Source: Deltaproteobacteria bacterium
GTDB lineage: Bacteria > Bdellovibrionota > JACOXK01
Assembly: GCA_016186995.1 (NCBI GenBank)
Contig: JACPKQ010000003.1
Location: forward strand, 1-64,000
Direction: 5' to 3'
DNA: 64,000 nt
Below, in pieces: positions 9,205-17,261 of this stretch. Within the stretch, counting starts at the first letter, position 1; each line of letters begins with the position of its first letter. Under the pieces are notes generated by a model. That model did not search any database. It was not told where the DNA came from and saw only the letters and a program-made list of their open reading frames with translations. The position numbers and the translations under genes were made by a program.

Positions 9205-11550
9205 TTATTGTGGGTTCAAGACATCATGAAAGACAAATTCAAGTGTTTTTTCTTCACTCCAAACCTCTTCTTTTGTGAGGTAGGCAAAATGAATAGCATA
9301 AAGACCCTCTTCTTCAAAAATTTCTTTTAAATTAAATCCTTCTTGTTCAAAATTAAGAGAAACAACATCACCCTGAATGCTAAACAATTCTTGACTTAAG
9401 AGTGAATGTCCAAAACGATTACTTTCATACACAGTGATATCAGCTAAGGTTTTTATTTTTTGAACTTTGATATAGAGTTTTTGGATGTTTTCACCTGAAA
9501 CGTTAGTTTTGAAGTTGAGTGTGAGTGGAGATTCTTTATTATTTTTATAAAGAACAGCCTCTGTGATAACAGATCTATTGATTTTTTGAGGGCCTTCTTC
9601 AAACTCACGACCTTGATTCAATGTTTCTTCATAAGGAGAACTATTAATTTCACGTCCCCAGGTTTTATGAATGGAGAGAATATCTTTACCTGCTATGCCG
9701 AATTCTTGATACGTATTTTCTCGAGAGGCAAGAATTGTAAAAAGTTGTAAAAGAGAAAATTGAAGTGTGGGATATGAAAATGCTTTTGTGAGAGAAAGCA
9801 TTTTTTCTTGAACATTGGGTTTATTTTTAAGTTGAAGTAATCTTTCTTTAATATCTTTTAAACCCTCTTTAACTTCTTTATGTTTTAAGTATCTTCTTAT
9901 ATCAAAAATTTTCTCTCCTTGAATTTCTACATAGACAGAGTCATGAAGTGATTTTTCTAGTTGGCTGATCTCATCTTCAAAAACAATTTGAAAAACATGT
10001 TGAAGCACATCATTGGGTGTTTGAATAATATTGTTAATGGCATCTGTAGAAAATCTAATTTCATAGTGAGTGTTCGTTTTTCCATAATATTCATAAGGGT
10101 GAAAAAGTGTTCTGTACTTTTTAACAATAGGCTCAGGAAGTTGTGCTAGAAAGCTGCGTACTTCATAGCCTCTTGTTTTTTCAGAATTGAAGTTAATTTT
10201 AATAATAAGGTTTGGATTATAGCCAAAACCATTTTCGTCAATATCCACCTGTCCTGAAAGAGTGAAGTTCACAAGATCAGAATGGGTGAATAAATTATGA
10301 CTCTTATCAGAGTATTGTGTTATTGTTTGAAGAAATTGTGCCTTATCATTATTGTCAGGATCTTTATGCCAATGTGAAGAAAGTTCAAGTTGATTTGTTT
10401 TTTTAAATAAAATAACATCAAGATTGTTTTTTGAAAGATCATATTTAGATTCAACTTTTCTTTTTAAAATTTTTTTAACTCCTCGTCCTTCATTGGCATA
10501 TTGTTCGCTTGTAATAAAATCTCTTTGCATGGCAAGATCATAGGCTTTAATACCATCTGGGTTTTCTAAATCGTATTCATAAGCTTGATCAAAAGCATCT
10601 GCTCTAGATTGAGCAACGGTCATTTCAAAAGGTTTTTGGGCAAATTTCACAGTTGTTGAAAGATCAAAAGCTGTCACTTTATAATCAAAAAGTGGGTATT
10701 TACCTGAAGATCCTTTTGAAAAGGTTTTACTCCAAATTTTTTGGACTTTAACCTTTGCTTTTTTTGGGGCTGATTTAAGCACAGAAATTCTAAACTCATC
10801 ACGAATATAAACTCCAATACTGCCTAAAGCTATAAGCCCACCTGGAACTCCAAGACCAAGCGTTGAAAAAATACCACCATAAGTAGTGAAGCTAAAAAGC
10901 TCATTAACTTGAATATCATCAACCAATGTTTGGGCTGTGTAGGGTAAGTCGAAAGGAATGGTTACTTGCTTCCAATAGTTTGTGTAACGGGCTCTATCTT
11001 GAGAAAGAACCCCTAAAAGAATAGCGATTTCATCTAAAAGGTGACCTACTCCTTGAAATAAACTTTTAACACCAAACCAATTATTGGGAGAAAAAACAGT
11101 GTAAACTTTCTCCCATTTTGTTTGATGAGATCTTTTTTCTTTCCATTTTTCAAATTGGAGAAGTTTATCTTTATTATCCACTGTAAAGGTGTGCGCATAG
11201 CGGCGACCTATTTCACTACCAATGGTAAAATCAATTCCATATTGAGTTGAAATGGGCTGTGAGAAAACAACTCTTCCCTGAACATCAAAAATATCCACAA
11301 TGGTGTAGGAGCCATCGCGATTATCAAAAAAGCGTCTTCGTACGGTTCCTATTCCTGAAACATAATCATTTAAGCTAACTTTGAAATTTTGTGTTCCTAT
11401 AGCATCAAAAATTTCATCAGAGACACGCTCTTGTCCTGTTGTTCTCCAGTCTAAAATGAGAGAAGAAAGCTCCTCAATATCCAGTTCAATCCCGGCATAA
11501 CTGAGTGAATGTATTGAAAAAATAAGAATAAATGAAAGTAAAAAACGCAT
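9205..11550 (-). CDS. Large exported protein of unknown function
   Basis: About 781 residues. The ORF track start at 11610 adds 20 residues before a clear signal peptide; the ATG at 11550 (MRFLLSFILIFSIHSLSYA) gives a normal one with likely cleavage after SYA. The body is rich in charged residues, with one hydrophobic stretch (GIFSTLGLGVPGGLIALGSIGVYI, around residue 225) that could be a membrane segment. No catalytic motif is recognised. The C-terminal part reads like a beta-rich domain. Probably periplasmic or envelope-bound. It resembles in style the other two large exported unknowns in the window (20083 and 59561), but no shared domain could be shown. Confidence 0.6.
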   Translation of the reverse strand: MRFLLSFILIFSIHSLSYAGIELDIEELSSLILDWRTTGQERVSDEIFDAIGTQNFKVSLNDYVSGIGTVRRRFFDNRDGSYTIVDIFDVQGRVVFSQPISTQYGIDFTIGSEIGRRYAHTFTVDNKDKLLQFEKWKEKRSHQTKWEKVYTVFSPNNWFGVKSLFQGVGHLLDEIAILLGVLSQDRARYTNYWKQVTIPFDLPYTAQTLVDDIQVNELFSFTTYGGIFSTLGLGVPGGLIALGSIGVYIRDEFRISVLKSAPKKAKVKVQKIWSKTFSKGSSGKYPLFDYKVTAFDLSTTVKFAQKPFEMTVAQSRADAFDQAYEYDLENPDGIKAYDLAMQRDFITSEQYANEGRGVKKILKRKVESKYDLSKNNLDVILFKKTNQLELSSHWHKDPDNNDKAQFLQTITQYSDKSHNLFTHSDLVNFTLSGQVDIDENGFGYNPNLIIKINFNSEKTRGYEVRSFLAQLPEPIVKKYRTLFHPYEYYGKTNTHYEIRFSTDAINNIIQTPNDVLQHVFQIVFEDEISQLEKSLHDSVYVEIQGEKIFDIRRYLKHKEVKEGLKDIKERLLQLKNKPNVQEKMLSLTKAFSYPTLQFSLLQLFTILASRENTYQEFGIAGKDILSIHKTWGREINSSPYEETLNQGREFEEGPQKINRSVITEAVLYKNNKESPLTLNFKTNVSGENIQKLYIKVQKIKTLADITVYESNRFGHSLLSQELFSIQGDVVSLNFEQEGFNLKEIFEEEGLYAIHFAYLTKEEVWSEEKTLEFVFHDVLNPQ

Positions 11551-11608
11551 TGAGAGAGGTTTTTTAGCCCTGTTTAGGGCAAAATTCAAGCTTAAACAAT
11601 AGAGTGTC

Positions 11609-11698
11609 ATTGCGAGTGAAGCGAAGCAAACGCCTAGAATTTCTAATAGAAATTCTAGGAGATCCTTCAGTTGTTTACTTTGTAAACTACTTCAGGAT
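11609..11698. repeat. Dispersed palindromic repeat cluster
   Basis: TCATTGCGAGTGAAGCGAAG, a sequence type common in bacterial intergenic repeats, is followed by a perfect 13-bp inverted repeat (CCTAGAATTTCTA, 11633-11659) and by a second hairpin (ATCC...GTTTAC TTT GTAAAC...GGAT, 11662-11698). It lies between two minus-strand genes. Confidence 0.6.
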
Positions 11699-11734
11699 AA
11701 AAATATTTAAGCCTGGCGTTGCATAAATATTTTT
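11699..11734 (-). terminator. Inverted repeat at the end of the GAF-like gene
   Basis: AAAAATATTTA and TAAATATTTTT pair perfectly over 11 bp and sit at the stop codon of the minus-strand gene. On that strand the A/T stem ends in a T run, so it could terminate transcription, although it is weak because it lacks G/C pairs. Confidence 0.4.
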
Positions 11735-12473
11735 ATTTTTTTGACATGATTCGATAGATGTTGTGAGCAAAGGCTTCGGCTACCTTTTGAAGATGAGGAG
11801 TTTCAGTATCAGAGGATGTAATATGATGAGGGTTCACTTTATAGTTATCTGCGTAAAAAAGTGCAAAAACTTTCTTTTTGATAAGAACAGGAATCACAGT
11901 AATATCATCAGTACGTGTAACCCCAAGTGATTCATAAAAAAGATGATCTCCATGTTTATGGTTCCACATGCCTGTATAGTGGTTCTGTTTCTCAATACAA
12001 TATTTAAAAACAGATTCATCGACAAGTGGAATGCTGACATTTGCAATATTGTGTGAAAATTCAGGACTTCCAGCGCCACGCCATCCTACAATGTAGGTAC
12101 GGGTTACAAGAAGAAGAGCAGCTCGTTCAAAAAAGGAAGTGAGTTCATCCAAAATAATACTGGCTAACTCCTCTTTGGTTTTCGCTGCTTGTAGAGCTTC
12201 TATTATTTTTTTTACACCATCCCCTTTGTCCCCTCCCATCGAGGGAGGGGAAGTAAGGGGTGGTTTTTCATTTATAAATTTTAGTTTTTTCTTTTTTAAA
12301 CTTATTTTTTGAGAGGGTTCTTTTTTGGGTGAAGCTTCTTCTTGTTTTTGAGGAGGCTCTGATGGAATGTGGGTTTTTTCCTTTTCTCTTTGCAAAGCCA
12401 CTTCACGGGCTCTACGTGCTGAAAATTCGTGTGGGAGAGTAAAATCGAATTCGAGATTTTGTGATCTCTTCAT
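11733..12473 (-). CDS. GAF-like domain protein with basic low-complexity N-terminus
   Basis: 246 residues. The first ~90 residues are charged and low in complexity (KEKTHIPSEPPQKQEE, QKISLKKKKLKF). Residues ~90-246 look like a GAF-type sensory domain: LDELTSFFERAALLLVTR, a VGWRGAGSP turn, a central strand DITVIPVLIKKKVFALFYADN, and a terminal helix LQKVAEAFAHNIYRIM. No output domain is present, so partner or ligand is unknown. A palindromic repeat encodes the linker PPLTSPPSMGGDKGDG at residues ~71-86. Divergent from the cysteine desulfurase gene with 35 bp between starts. Confidence 0.6.
   Translation of the reverse strand: MKRSQNLEFDFTLPHEFSARRAREVALQREKEKTHIPSEPPQKQEEASPKKEPSQKISLKKKKLKFINEKPPLTSPPSMGGDKGDGVKKIIEALQAAKTKEELASIILDELTSFFERAALLLVTRTYIVGWRGAGSPEFSHNIANVSIPLVDESVFKYCIEKQNHYTGMWNHKHGDHLFYESLGVTRTDDITVIPVLIKKKVFALFYADNYKVNPHHITSSDTETPHLQKVAEAFAHNIYRIMSKK
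12217..12263. repeat. Palindromic repeat inserted in a coding region
   Basis: CCCCTCCC ATCGA GGGAGGGG is a perfect 8-bp stem, extended by outer CCATCCCC/GGGGTGG pairing. It lies in frame within the GAF-like gene, in the linker between the basic tail and the domain, and encodes a Pro/Gly-rich peptide unlike its surroundings. Confidence 0.65.
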
Positions 12474-12508
12474 TGACTCTAACTTATTAATATCATAAAT
12501 ATTTTTTT

Positions 12509-13663
12509 ATGGAAAGAATCTATTTAGATCACAATGCCACAACTCCTATTGATGAAAGTGTTTTAGAGGCGATGCTTCCTTATCTCAAGGATCGATTTGG
12601 AAACCCTTCGAGTATTCACTCTGAGGGGCAGGTAGTGAAAGAAGCTTTAAATCGTGCCAGAGAGCAGGTTGCAGAATATTTGGGGGCAGAATCTTCAGAA
12701 ATTGTTTTTACAAGCTGTGGTACTGAGAGCGATAACATGTCTTTGATAGGTATTTATGATTATGTAAGAGGAAAGGGAAATCATATTATTACAACTCAGG
12801 TGGAACACTCAGCCATTATGCAGTCTTGTAAATATCTTGAAAGCCGTGGAGCAGAGGTGACTTATCTACCGGTCAATAGGGATGGTGAACTTGATCTTGA
12901 AGAGTATAAAAAGAGTTTTCGTGAAGGAACGCTCCTTGTTTCAGTGATGATGGCAAACAACGAAACAGGCGTTATTTTTCCTATTGAAGAAATGGTAACA
13001 ATAGCCCATGAGAAAGGTGTTCTTTTTCATACCGATGGAGTTCAAGCGGTTGGGAAGCTTGCTTTTAACGTCAAAGAGCTCGATGTGGATTTGCTTTCAC
13101 TTTCCGGGCACAAAATTTATGCCCCTAAGGGCGTGGGTGCTGTCTATATTAAAAAAGGGGTTCCTTGTATGTCTGTGGTCAAGGGTGGCACACAAGAAAA
13201 AGGTCGCCGGGGTGGAACAGAAAATCTGGCAAGTATTGTAGGCTTAGGGCAGGCTATGGAAAGACTTTTCCACCACCAAGAAGAAGAAAATAAAAAAATA
13301 AAAAAATTACGTGATTTTTTTGAAGAAAATATTGTGGCAAAGGTTCAAGGAAGTTATGTGAATGGTGTGAGAGAAAAGCGTGTTCCTAATACCTCAAATA
13401 TTTGTTTTAAAGGGGTTGAAGGCGAGGGTGTTATTTTATCTCTAGATCTTAAAGGTATTTCTGCTTCAAGTGGCTCAGCCTGCAGTTCTGGAGCTATTGA
13501 GCCTTCTCGAATCCTGCTTTCCATGGGCAGAAGTAAAGAAGAGGCGGGGGCTAGCGTTCGGTTTTCTTTTGGTAAAAGCAATACCCAAGAACAAGTTCGT
13601 AAAACAGTTGAAATCATCCCTCACGTTGTTGAAAAATTAAGAGCCTATTCCCCATTCGCTTAA
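12509..13663 (+). CDS. Cysteine desulfurase (NifS/IscS family)
   Basis: 384 residues, PLP-dependent class V aminotransferase fold. Visible are YLDHNATTPIDE at the N-terminus, TSCGTESDN, VQAVGK, the PLP-lysine motif SLSGHKIYAPKG near residue 200, and the mobile catalytic-Cys loop SSGSACSSGAIEPSRIL near 320. It removes sulfur from cysteine as an enzyme-bound persulfide. mnmA starts only 31 bp downstream, so it probably supplies sulfur for tRNA 2-thiouridine as well as Fe-S clusters. No IscU or other scaffold gene is adjacent. First gene of the iscS-mnmA-rnc-der run. Confidence 0.93.
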   Translation: MERIYLDHNATTPIDESVLEAMLPYLKDRFGNPSSIHSEGQVVKEALNRAREQVAEYLGAESSEIVFTSCGTESDNMSLIGIYDYVRGKGNHIITTQVEHSAIMQSCKYLESRGAEVTYLPVNRDGELDLEEYKKSFREGTLLVSVMMANNETGVIFPIEEMVTIAHEKGVLFHTDGVQAVGKLAFNVKELDVDLLSLSGHKIYAPKGVGAVYIKKGVPCMSVVKGGTQEKGRRGGTENLASIVGLGQAMERLFHHQEEENKKIKKLRDFFEENIVAKVQGSYVNGVREKRVPNTSNICFKGVEGEGVILSLDLKGISASSGSACSSGAIEPSRILLSMGRSKEEAGASVRFSFGKSNTQEQVRKTVEIIPHVVEKLRAYSPFA

Positions 13664-13694
13664 AAAACGTTTATATGTTAAAGAGTCAAAATCT

Positions 13695-14744
13695 ATGAGT
13701 CCTAAAAAAAGAGTTGTTATGGCTATGAGTGGTGGGGTGGATAGCTCTGTTGCTGCCTATCTTTTAAAAAAAAAAGGGTATGATGTTGTAGGCATTGCCA
13801 TGAAGCTTTACGAGCAAACCAAACAAGATCGAAGTTCAGGTTGTTGTTCTCCTGAAGATTTTGAAGATGCCAGACGTGTGGCAGAAAAAATTGGAATCCC
13901 TTTTTATGTTATAGACCTTCAAGAGAGTTTCAAACGAGCTGTTATTGATTATTTTATCAGCGAGTATAAAAAAGGTCGCACACCCAACCCTTGTGTGATG
14001 TGCAACGAAAAAATGAAATTTGATGTGCTTATTAAAAAGGGTTTGGCTCTTGATGCTGATTATGTAGCCACAGGACACTATGCTCAAATCAAACATGGAG
14101 AGGAACCAGAACTTTTTATTTCGAAGGATAAAAATAAAGATCAAACTTATTTTCTTTTTTCAATTCAAAAACAAGCACTGAATCGAATGCTTTTTCCTGT
14201 AGGGCATCTTGAAAAAGGTGAAGTGAGGAAAATAGCAGAAGAGCAGGGGTTTGTTACGGCCCATAAGCCTGAATCTCAAGAGATTTGTTTTGTAACTAAC
14301 GACGATTATAAATCTTTTTTAAAACCTTATATTGAAGCACAAGTTGGGAAAATTAAAGACGAAGCTGGAAATATTGTTGGGGAACATCAAGGTTACATGA
14401 ATTATACAAAAGGGCAGAGAAGGGGGTTGGGGATAGCTCATTCCGAACCACTTTATGTAAAAGAAATTGATTCAAAAAATAATGAAGTCAGGGTCTCTCA
14501 GAGAGGATCTCTTTTTGAGAAGGGTTTTGTTTGTGAAAAAATGAATTGGTTTACAAGCCATCACAATAGAATATTAGAAGTTAAAACAAGGTATCGGCAA
14601 AAAACAGTTCCCGTTCATATTGTGGAAGAAAAAGAAGGTTTTTTACATGTTAAGCTTCAAAAACCTTTATTTGCTATTTCTCCTGGACAGGCAGCTGTGT
14701 TTTATGAAGGGGATCGTCTTATTGGCGGCGGATGGATCCATTAG
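13695..14744 (+). CDS. mnmA: tRNA-specific 2-thiouridylase MnmA
   Basis: 349 residues. The N-terminal PP-loop ATPase signature AMSGGVDSSVAAYLL begins at residue 10. The first catalytic Cys is in NPCVMCNEKMKF (near 100) and the second in ESQEICFVTNDDY (near 195), with the middle domain and C-terminal beta barrel (RYRQKTVPVHI, SPGQAAVFYEGDRLIGGGWI) intact. It thiolates U34 of Glu, Gln and Lys tRNAs. Placement right after a cysteine desulfurase gene fits sulfur delivery. Its 3' end overlaps the ORF-track version of rnc, but not if rnc starts at 14792. Confidence 0.95.
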   Translation: MSPKKRVVMAMSGGVDSSVAAYLLKKKGYDVVGIAMKLYEQTKQDRSSGCCSPEDFEDARRVAEKIGIPFYVIDLQESFKRAVIDYFISEYKKGRTPNPCVMCNEKMKFDVLIKKGLALDADYVATGHYAQIKHGEEPELFISKDKNKDQTYFLFSIQKQALNRMLFPVGHLEKGEVRKIAEEQGFVTAHKPESQEICFVTNDDYKSFLKPYIEAQVGKIKDEAGNIVGEHQGYMNYTKGQRRGLGIAHSEPLYVKEIDSKNNEVRVSQRGSLFEKGFVCEKMNWFTSHHNRILEVKTRYRQKTVPVHIVEEKEGFLHVKLQKPLFAISPGQAAVFYEGDRLIGGGWIH

Positions 14745-14791
14745 GGCTGTGTTTGAGTAATTTCAAAAAATATGTTAAAAAACAGGCGATT

Positions 14792-15493
14792 ATGCCTCTT
14801 TCTAAAACCGATACATTAAATGAACTACAAGCACAAATAGGGTATTTTTTTAAGGATCTCGAGCTTCTTAAAAAGTCTCTTACCCATGGTTCTTATTATC
14901 ACGAGAATAAAGATCACTCTTCCCATAACGAAAGGTTTGAGTTTTTAGGAGATGCTATTTTGGGTTTTGTGATTTCTGAAATTTTAATGGATGCTTTTCC
15001 ATTGAAAAGAGAAGGGGATTTATCTCAAATGAGAGCCGCTATTGTGAACCAAAAAACACTAGCAGAGATGGCATCTCAACTCAACTTAGGTGAGTATCTT
15101 TATTTAGGAAGAAGTGAAGAAAAAACAAATGGTAGAGAGAAGCCCTCTATTTTGGCTTCTGCTGTTGAGGCTCTTATAACAGCTATTTATAAAGATGGTG
15201 GATTTGAAGAAGTAAAGCTGTGTATCCAAAACTTGTTTTTAAATATTGTTAAAAAAATTGAGACAGAGTATGAAGTTATGGACTCTAAATCAAAGCTTCA
15301 ACAACTTTTACAAGGACGTTTTAGAATGGTTCCTTCCTATCACATTGTATCTCAAGAGGGGCCTGATCATCAAAAAACTTTTGAAGTGAAGCTTACGTTC
15401 CAAGGCAAAGAGTTAGCAAGAGGTAAAGGTAAAAATAAAAAAGAAGCAGAGTGCCAGGCAGCACGCCTTGCACTTGAGAGTATAGAAATATGA
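14792..15493 (+). CDS. rnc: Ribonuclease III
   Basis: 233 residues from the ATG at 14792; the track start at 14732 adds 20 residues inside mnmA not found in the family. The RNase III signature NERFEFLGDAILGFVIS and downstream Glu-containing SAVEALITAIYKDGG supply the Mg2+ ligands. Residues ~160-233 are a double-stranded RNA-binding domain (DSKSKLQQLLQ...GKGKNKKEAECQAARLALE). It processes rRNA and cleaves dsRNA. It overlaps der by 4 bp (ATGA), indicating translational coupling, so rnc and der share one operon with the tRNA-thiolation genes. Confidence 0.94.
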   Translation: MPLSKTDTLNELQAQIGYFFKDLELLKKSLTHGSYYHENKDHSSHNERFEFLGDAILGFVISEILMDAFPLKREGDLSQMRAAIVNQKTLAEMASQLNLGEYLYLGRSEEKTNGREKPSILASAVEALITAIYKDGGFEEVKLCIQNLFLNIVKKIETEYEVMDSKSKLQQLLQGRFRMVPSYHIVSQEGPDHQKTFEVKLTFQGKELARGKGKNKKEAECQAARLALESIEI

Positions 15494-16824
15494 TTTACCC
15501 AAAGGTGGCTATTATCGGAAGACCTAATGTCGGCAAGTCCACCTTATTCAATCGTATGGTTAAGGGAAGAAATGCTATTGTTGGAGCTGAGGCAGGCATT
15601 ACCCGAGACCGCCATGATGCTTTTGTTTTTTGGAAGACAAAAAAATTTCAGATCATGGATACTGGTGGTATTGAGCCTACTGCGTCTCTAGATCTTGATC
15701 TTCTCATGCAAAAGCAAGTAGAACTTGCTTTAAACGAAGCAGAGCTTGTTTTATTTTTGCTTGATGGAAAGTTTGGAGTTCATCCTACAGATAAAATAAT
15801 TGCTCAGAGTTTAAGAAGAAAAAAGAAAAAAGTTTTGTGGGTTATCAATAAAGTAGATGTACCCAGGCTCGAACCAGATCTTTACGAGTTTTATGAGTTG
15901 GGAACCGATGCTTTTTATTATATTTCTGCAGAGCATGCTTTGGGTATTGAACAGCTTTTAGATGATATTGTAGAGGGACTTCCAGAAAGTAAGGAAGAGG
16001 AAAAGATAGAAGAAGAAGTGAAAATTGCACTTGTTGGGCGGCCTAATGTGGGTAAATCAACTCTTGTAAATAAGCTTTTGGGGCAAGAAAGATGTTTGGT
16101 AAGCCCGGAAGCGCTTACAACACGAGATGCTATTGATACTTATCTTGTACGAGACCATGTTCTTTTTACGCTTATTGACACAGCAGGTATTCGAAAAAGA
16201 AATAAAGTAAATACAGATTTAGAGTTTTATGCAACCACTCGAAGTGAAAAAGCGATCAAGAGAGCAGATGTTGCATTTCTTTTGATTGATGCAGAAGATG
16301 GTATTGTTGAACAAGATTTAAAAATTGCGAACTCTGCCATTGAAGCAGGAACTTCACTTATGATTCTTGTGAATAAATGGGATCTTATCCACAAAGATAC
16401 AAAAACCGCTCAAGAGTTTGAAAAGGACTTTCGATATAAGTATCCACAATTTCATTGGGTGCCTCTTATTTTTCTTTCTGCTTTAACAGGGCAACGTGTT
16501 CATAAACTTTTAGACATGTCCCTTGGAATTCTAGAAGAAAGAAGGAAGCGTCTTACAGGAGATGTACTTAAATTATTTTTAGAGAGAAAACTGGAAGAAC
16601 TTTCTCCACCTTTTTATCGTGGGAAAAAACCTCGTATTTCAAAACTTTCTCAAATGGATGTTTCTCCGCCTTTATTTTATTTTAAAACAAATCCAATCAA
16701 TAGTATTAAGGATTCTTATAAGCAGTATCTCCAAAATGCGCTTCGTGATGAGTTTGGATTTCGGGCTACGCCTTTAAAATGTGTTTTTCGAAAAACTATT
16801 CATCACCGTCCCTATCATTCTTAA
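15490..16824 (+). CDS. der: Ribosome biogenesis GTPase Der (EngA)
   Basis: 444 residues with the diagnostic double GTPase arrangement: first G1 GRPNVGKSTLFNRM at residues 8-21, DTGG, NKVD; second G1 GRPNVGKSTLVNKL near 183, DTAG, NKWD near 300. The C-terminal ~110 residues form the KH-like domain. It acts in 50S subunit assembly. Last gene of the run; a repeat-rich 437-bp gap follows with no gene. Confidence 0.95.
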   Translation: MIYPKVAIIGRPNVGKSTLFNRMVKGRNAIVGAEAGITRDRHDAFVFWKTKKFQIMDTGGIEPTASLDLDLLMQKQVELALNEAELVLFLLDGKFGVHPTDKIIAQSLRRKKKKVLWVINKVDVPRLEPDLYEFYELGTDAFYYISAEHALGIEQLLDDIVEGLPESKEEEKIEEEVKIALVGRPNVGKSTLVNKLLGQERCLVSPEALTTRDAIDTYLVRDHVLFTLIDTAGIRKRNKVNTDLEFYATTRSEKAIKRADVAFLLIDAEDGIVEQDLKIANSAIEAGTSLMILVNKWDLIHKDTKTAQEFEKDFRYKYPQFHWVPLIFLSALTGQRVHKLLDMSLGILEERRKRLTGDVLKLFLERKLEELSPPFYRGKKPRISKLSQMDVSPPLFYFKTNPINSIKDSYKQYLQNALRDEFGFRATPLKCVFRKTIHHRPYHS

Positions 16825-16851
16825 CCATTTTCCCTGTCACGCCTCAAGTGC

Positions 16852-16926
16852 TTTCCCTGTCACCCTGAACAGCCCTTCTGTCACCCTGAACAGCCCTTCT
16901 GTCACCCTGAGTGTAACGAAGGGTAT
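16852..16926. repeat. Tandem 21-bp repeats
   Basis: The unit CCCTTCTGTCACCCTGAACAG occurs in tandem, with a first partial copy (CCCTGTCACCCTGAACAG) and a last copy running into GTCACCCTGAGTGTAACGAAGGG. Two and a half to three units are recognisable. TGTCACCCTGA... is a common bacterial intergenic repeat type. The 437-bp gap 16825-17261 holds this block, the structured repeat at 16982 and a hairpin at 17185, but no supported gene. Confidence 0.7.
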
Positions 16927-16981
16927 AATCATGAAGTATATTCTTCGCGTTGCTCAGAATGACAGCATTCGAGTCTATGTC

Positions 16982-17140
16982 AAAAAATGGTTGCCATCTG
17001 GAGCGTAAGTCAAGCGCAGCCAATGTTTTCAAATATTCAGAATTTCGGATCCCGGACAGTGCTTGAGCACTTACGGGATAATGAAGAATCCGGTATGACA
17101 AGTGTAGCGAGCCATGAAGCGGAAGATAGTAACCATTTTT
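16982..17140. repeat. Structured dispersed repeat, copy 1
   Basis: This and the copy at 33213-33369 share AAGCGCAGCC, AAATATTCA, the hairpin ATCCCGGACAGTGCTT.AGCAC and TTACGGGAT, and GCGAGCCATGAAGC in the same order and spacing. Each copy is enclosed by a terminal stem, here AAAAATGGTTGCCATCT with AGATAGTAACCATTTTT. The terminal stems differ in sequence between copies yet pair within each copy. The strand of any transcript is unknown. Confidence 0.75.
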
Positions 17141-17184
17141 AAGAACTGACAACAGAAAATGCTGGGATGGCAGAGTACTTTTTG

Positions 17185-17211
17185 GATGCAACTAAGATTT
17201 TGACTTGCATC
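17185..17211 (+). promoter_or_regulatory. Hairpin in the leader of the NSS transporter gene
   Basis: GATGCAA and TTGCATC form a perfect 7-bp stem with a 13-base loop, about 50 bp before the transporter start. No T run follows. It could be a leader structure or an operator; no known riboswitch was recognised. Confidence 0.3.
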
Positions 17212-17261
17212 TCTGTGTTAAATTTGTAGAATGAAATCTTTTCTAGATTTTGGAGGCCTAT

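Noticed and set aside
16852-16926. CRISPR-like tandem repeats
   Set aside because: Units are directly adjacent 21-bp copies without variable spacers, and no cas genes are near. The Cas4-like protein at 57056 is a DUF2779 fusion and not part of a CRISPR locus.
17141-17261. SAM or other riboswitch in the leader of the MetPS-like transporter
   Set aside because: Only a single 7-bp hairpin is present; no conserved riboswitch core could be recognised.
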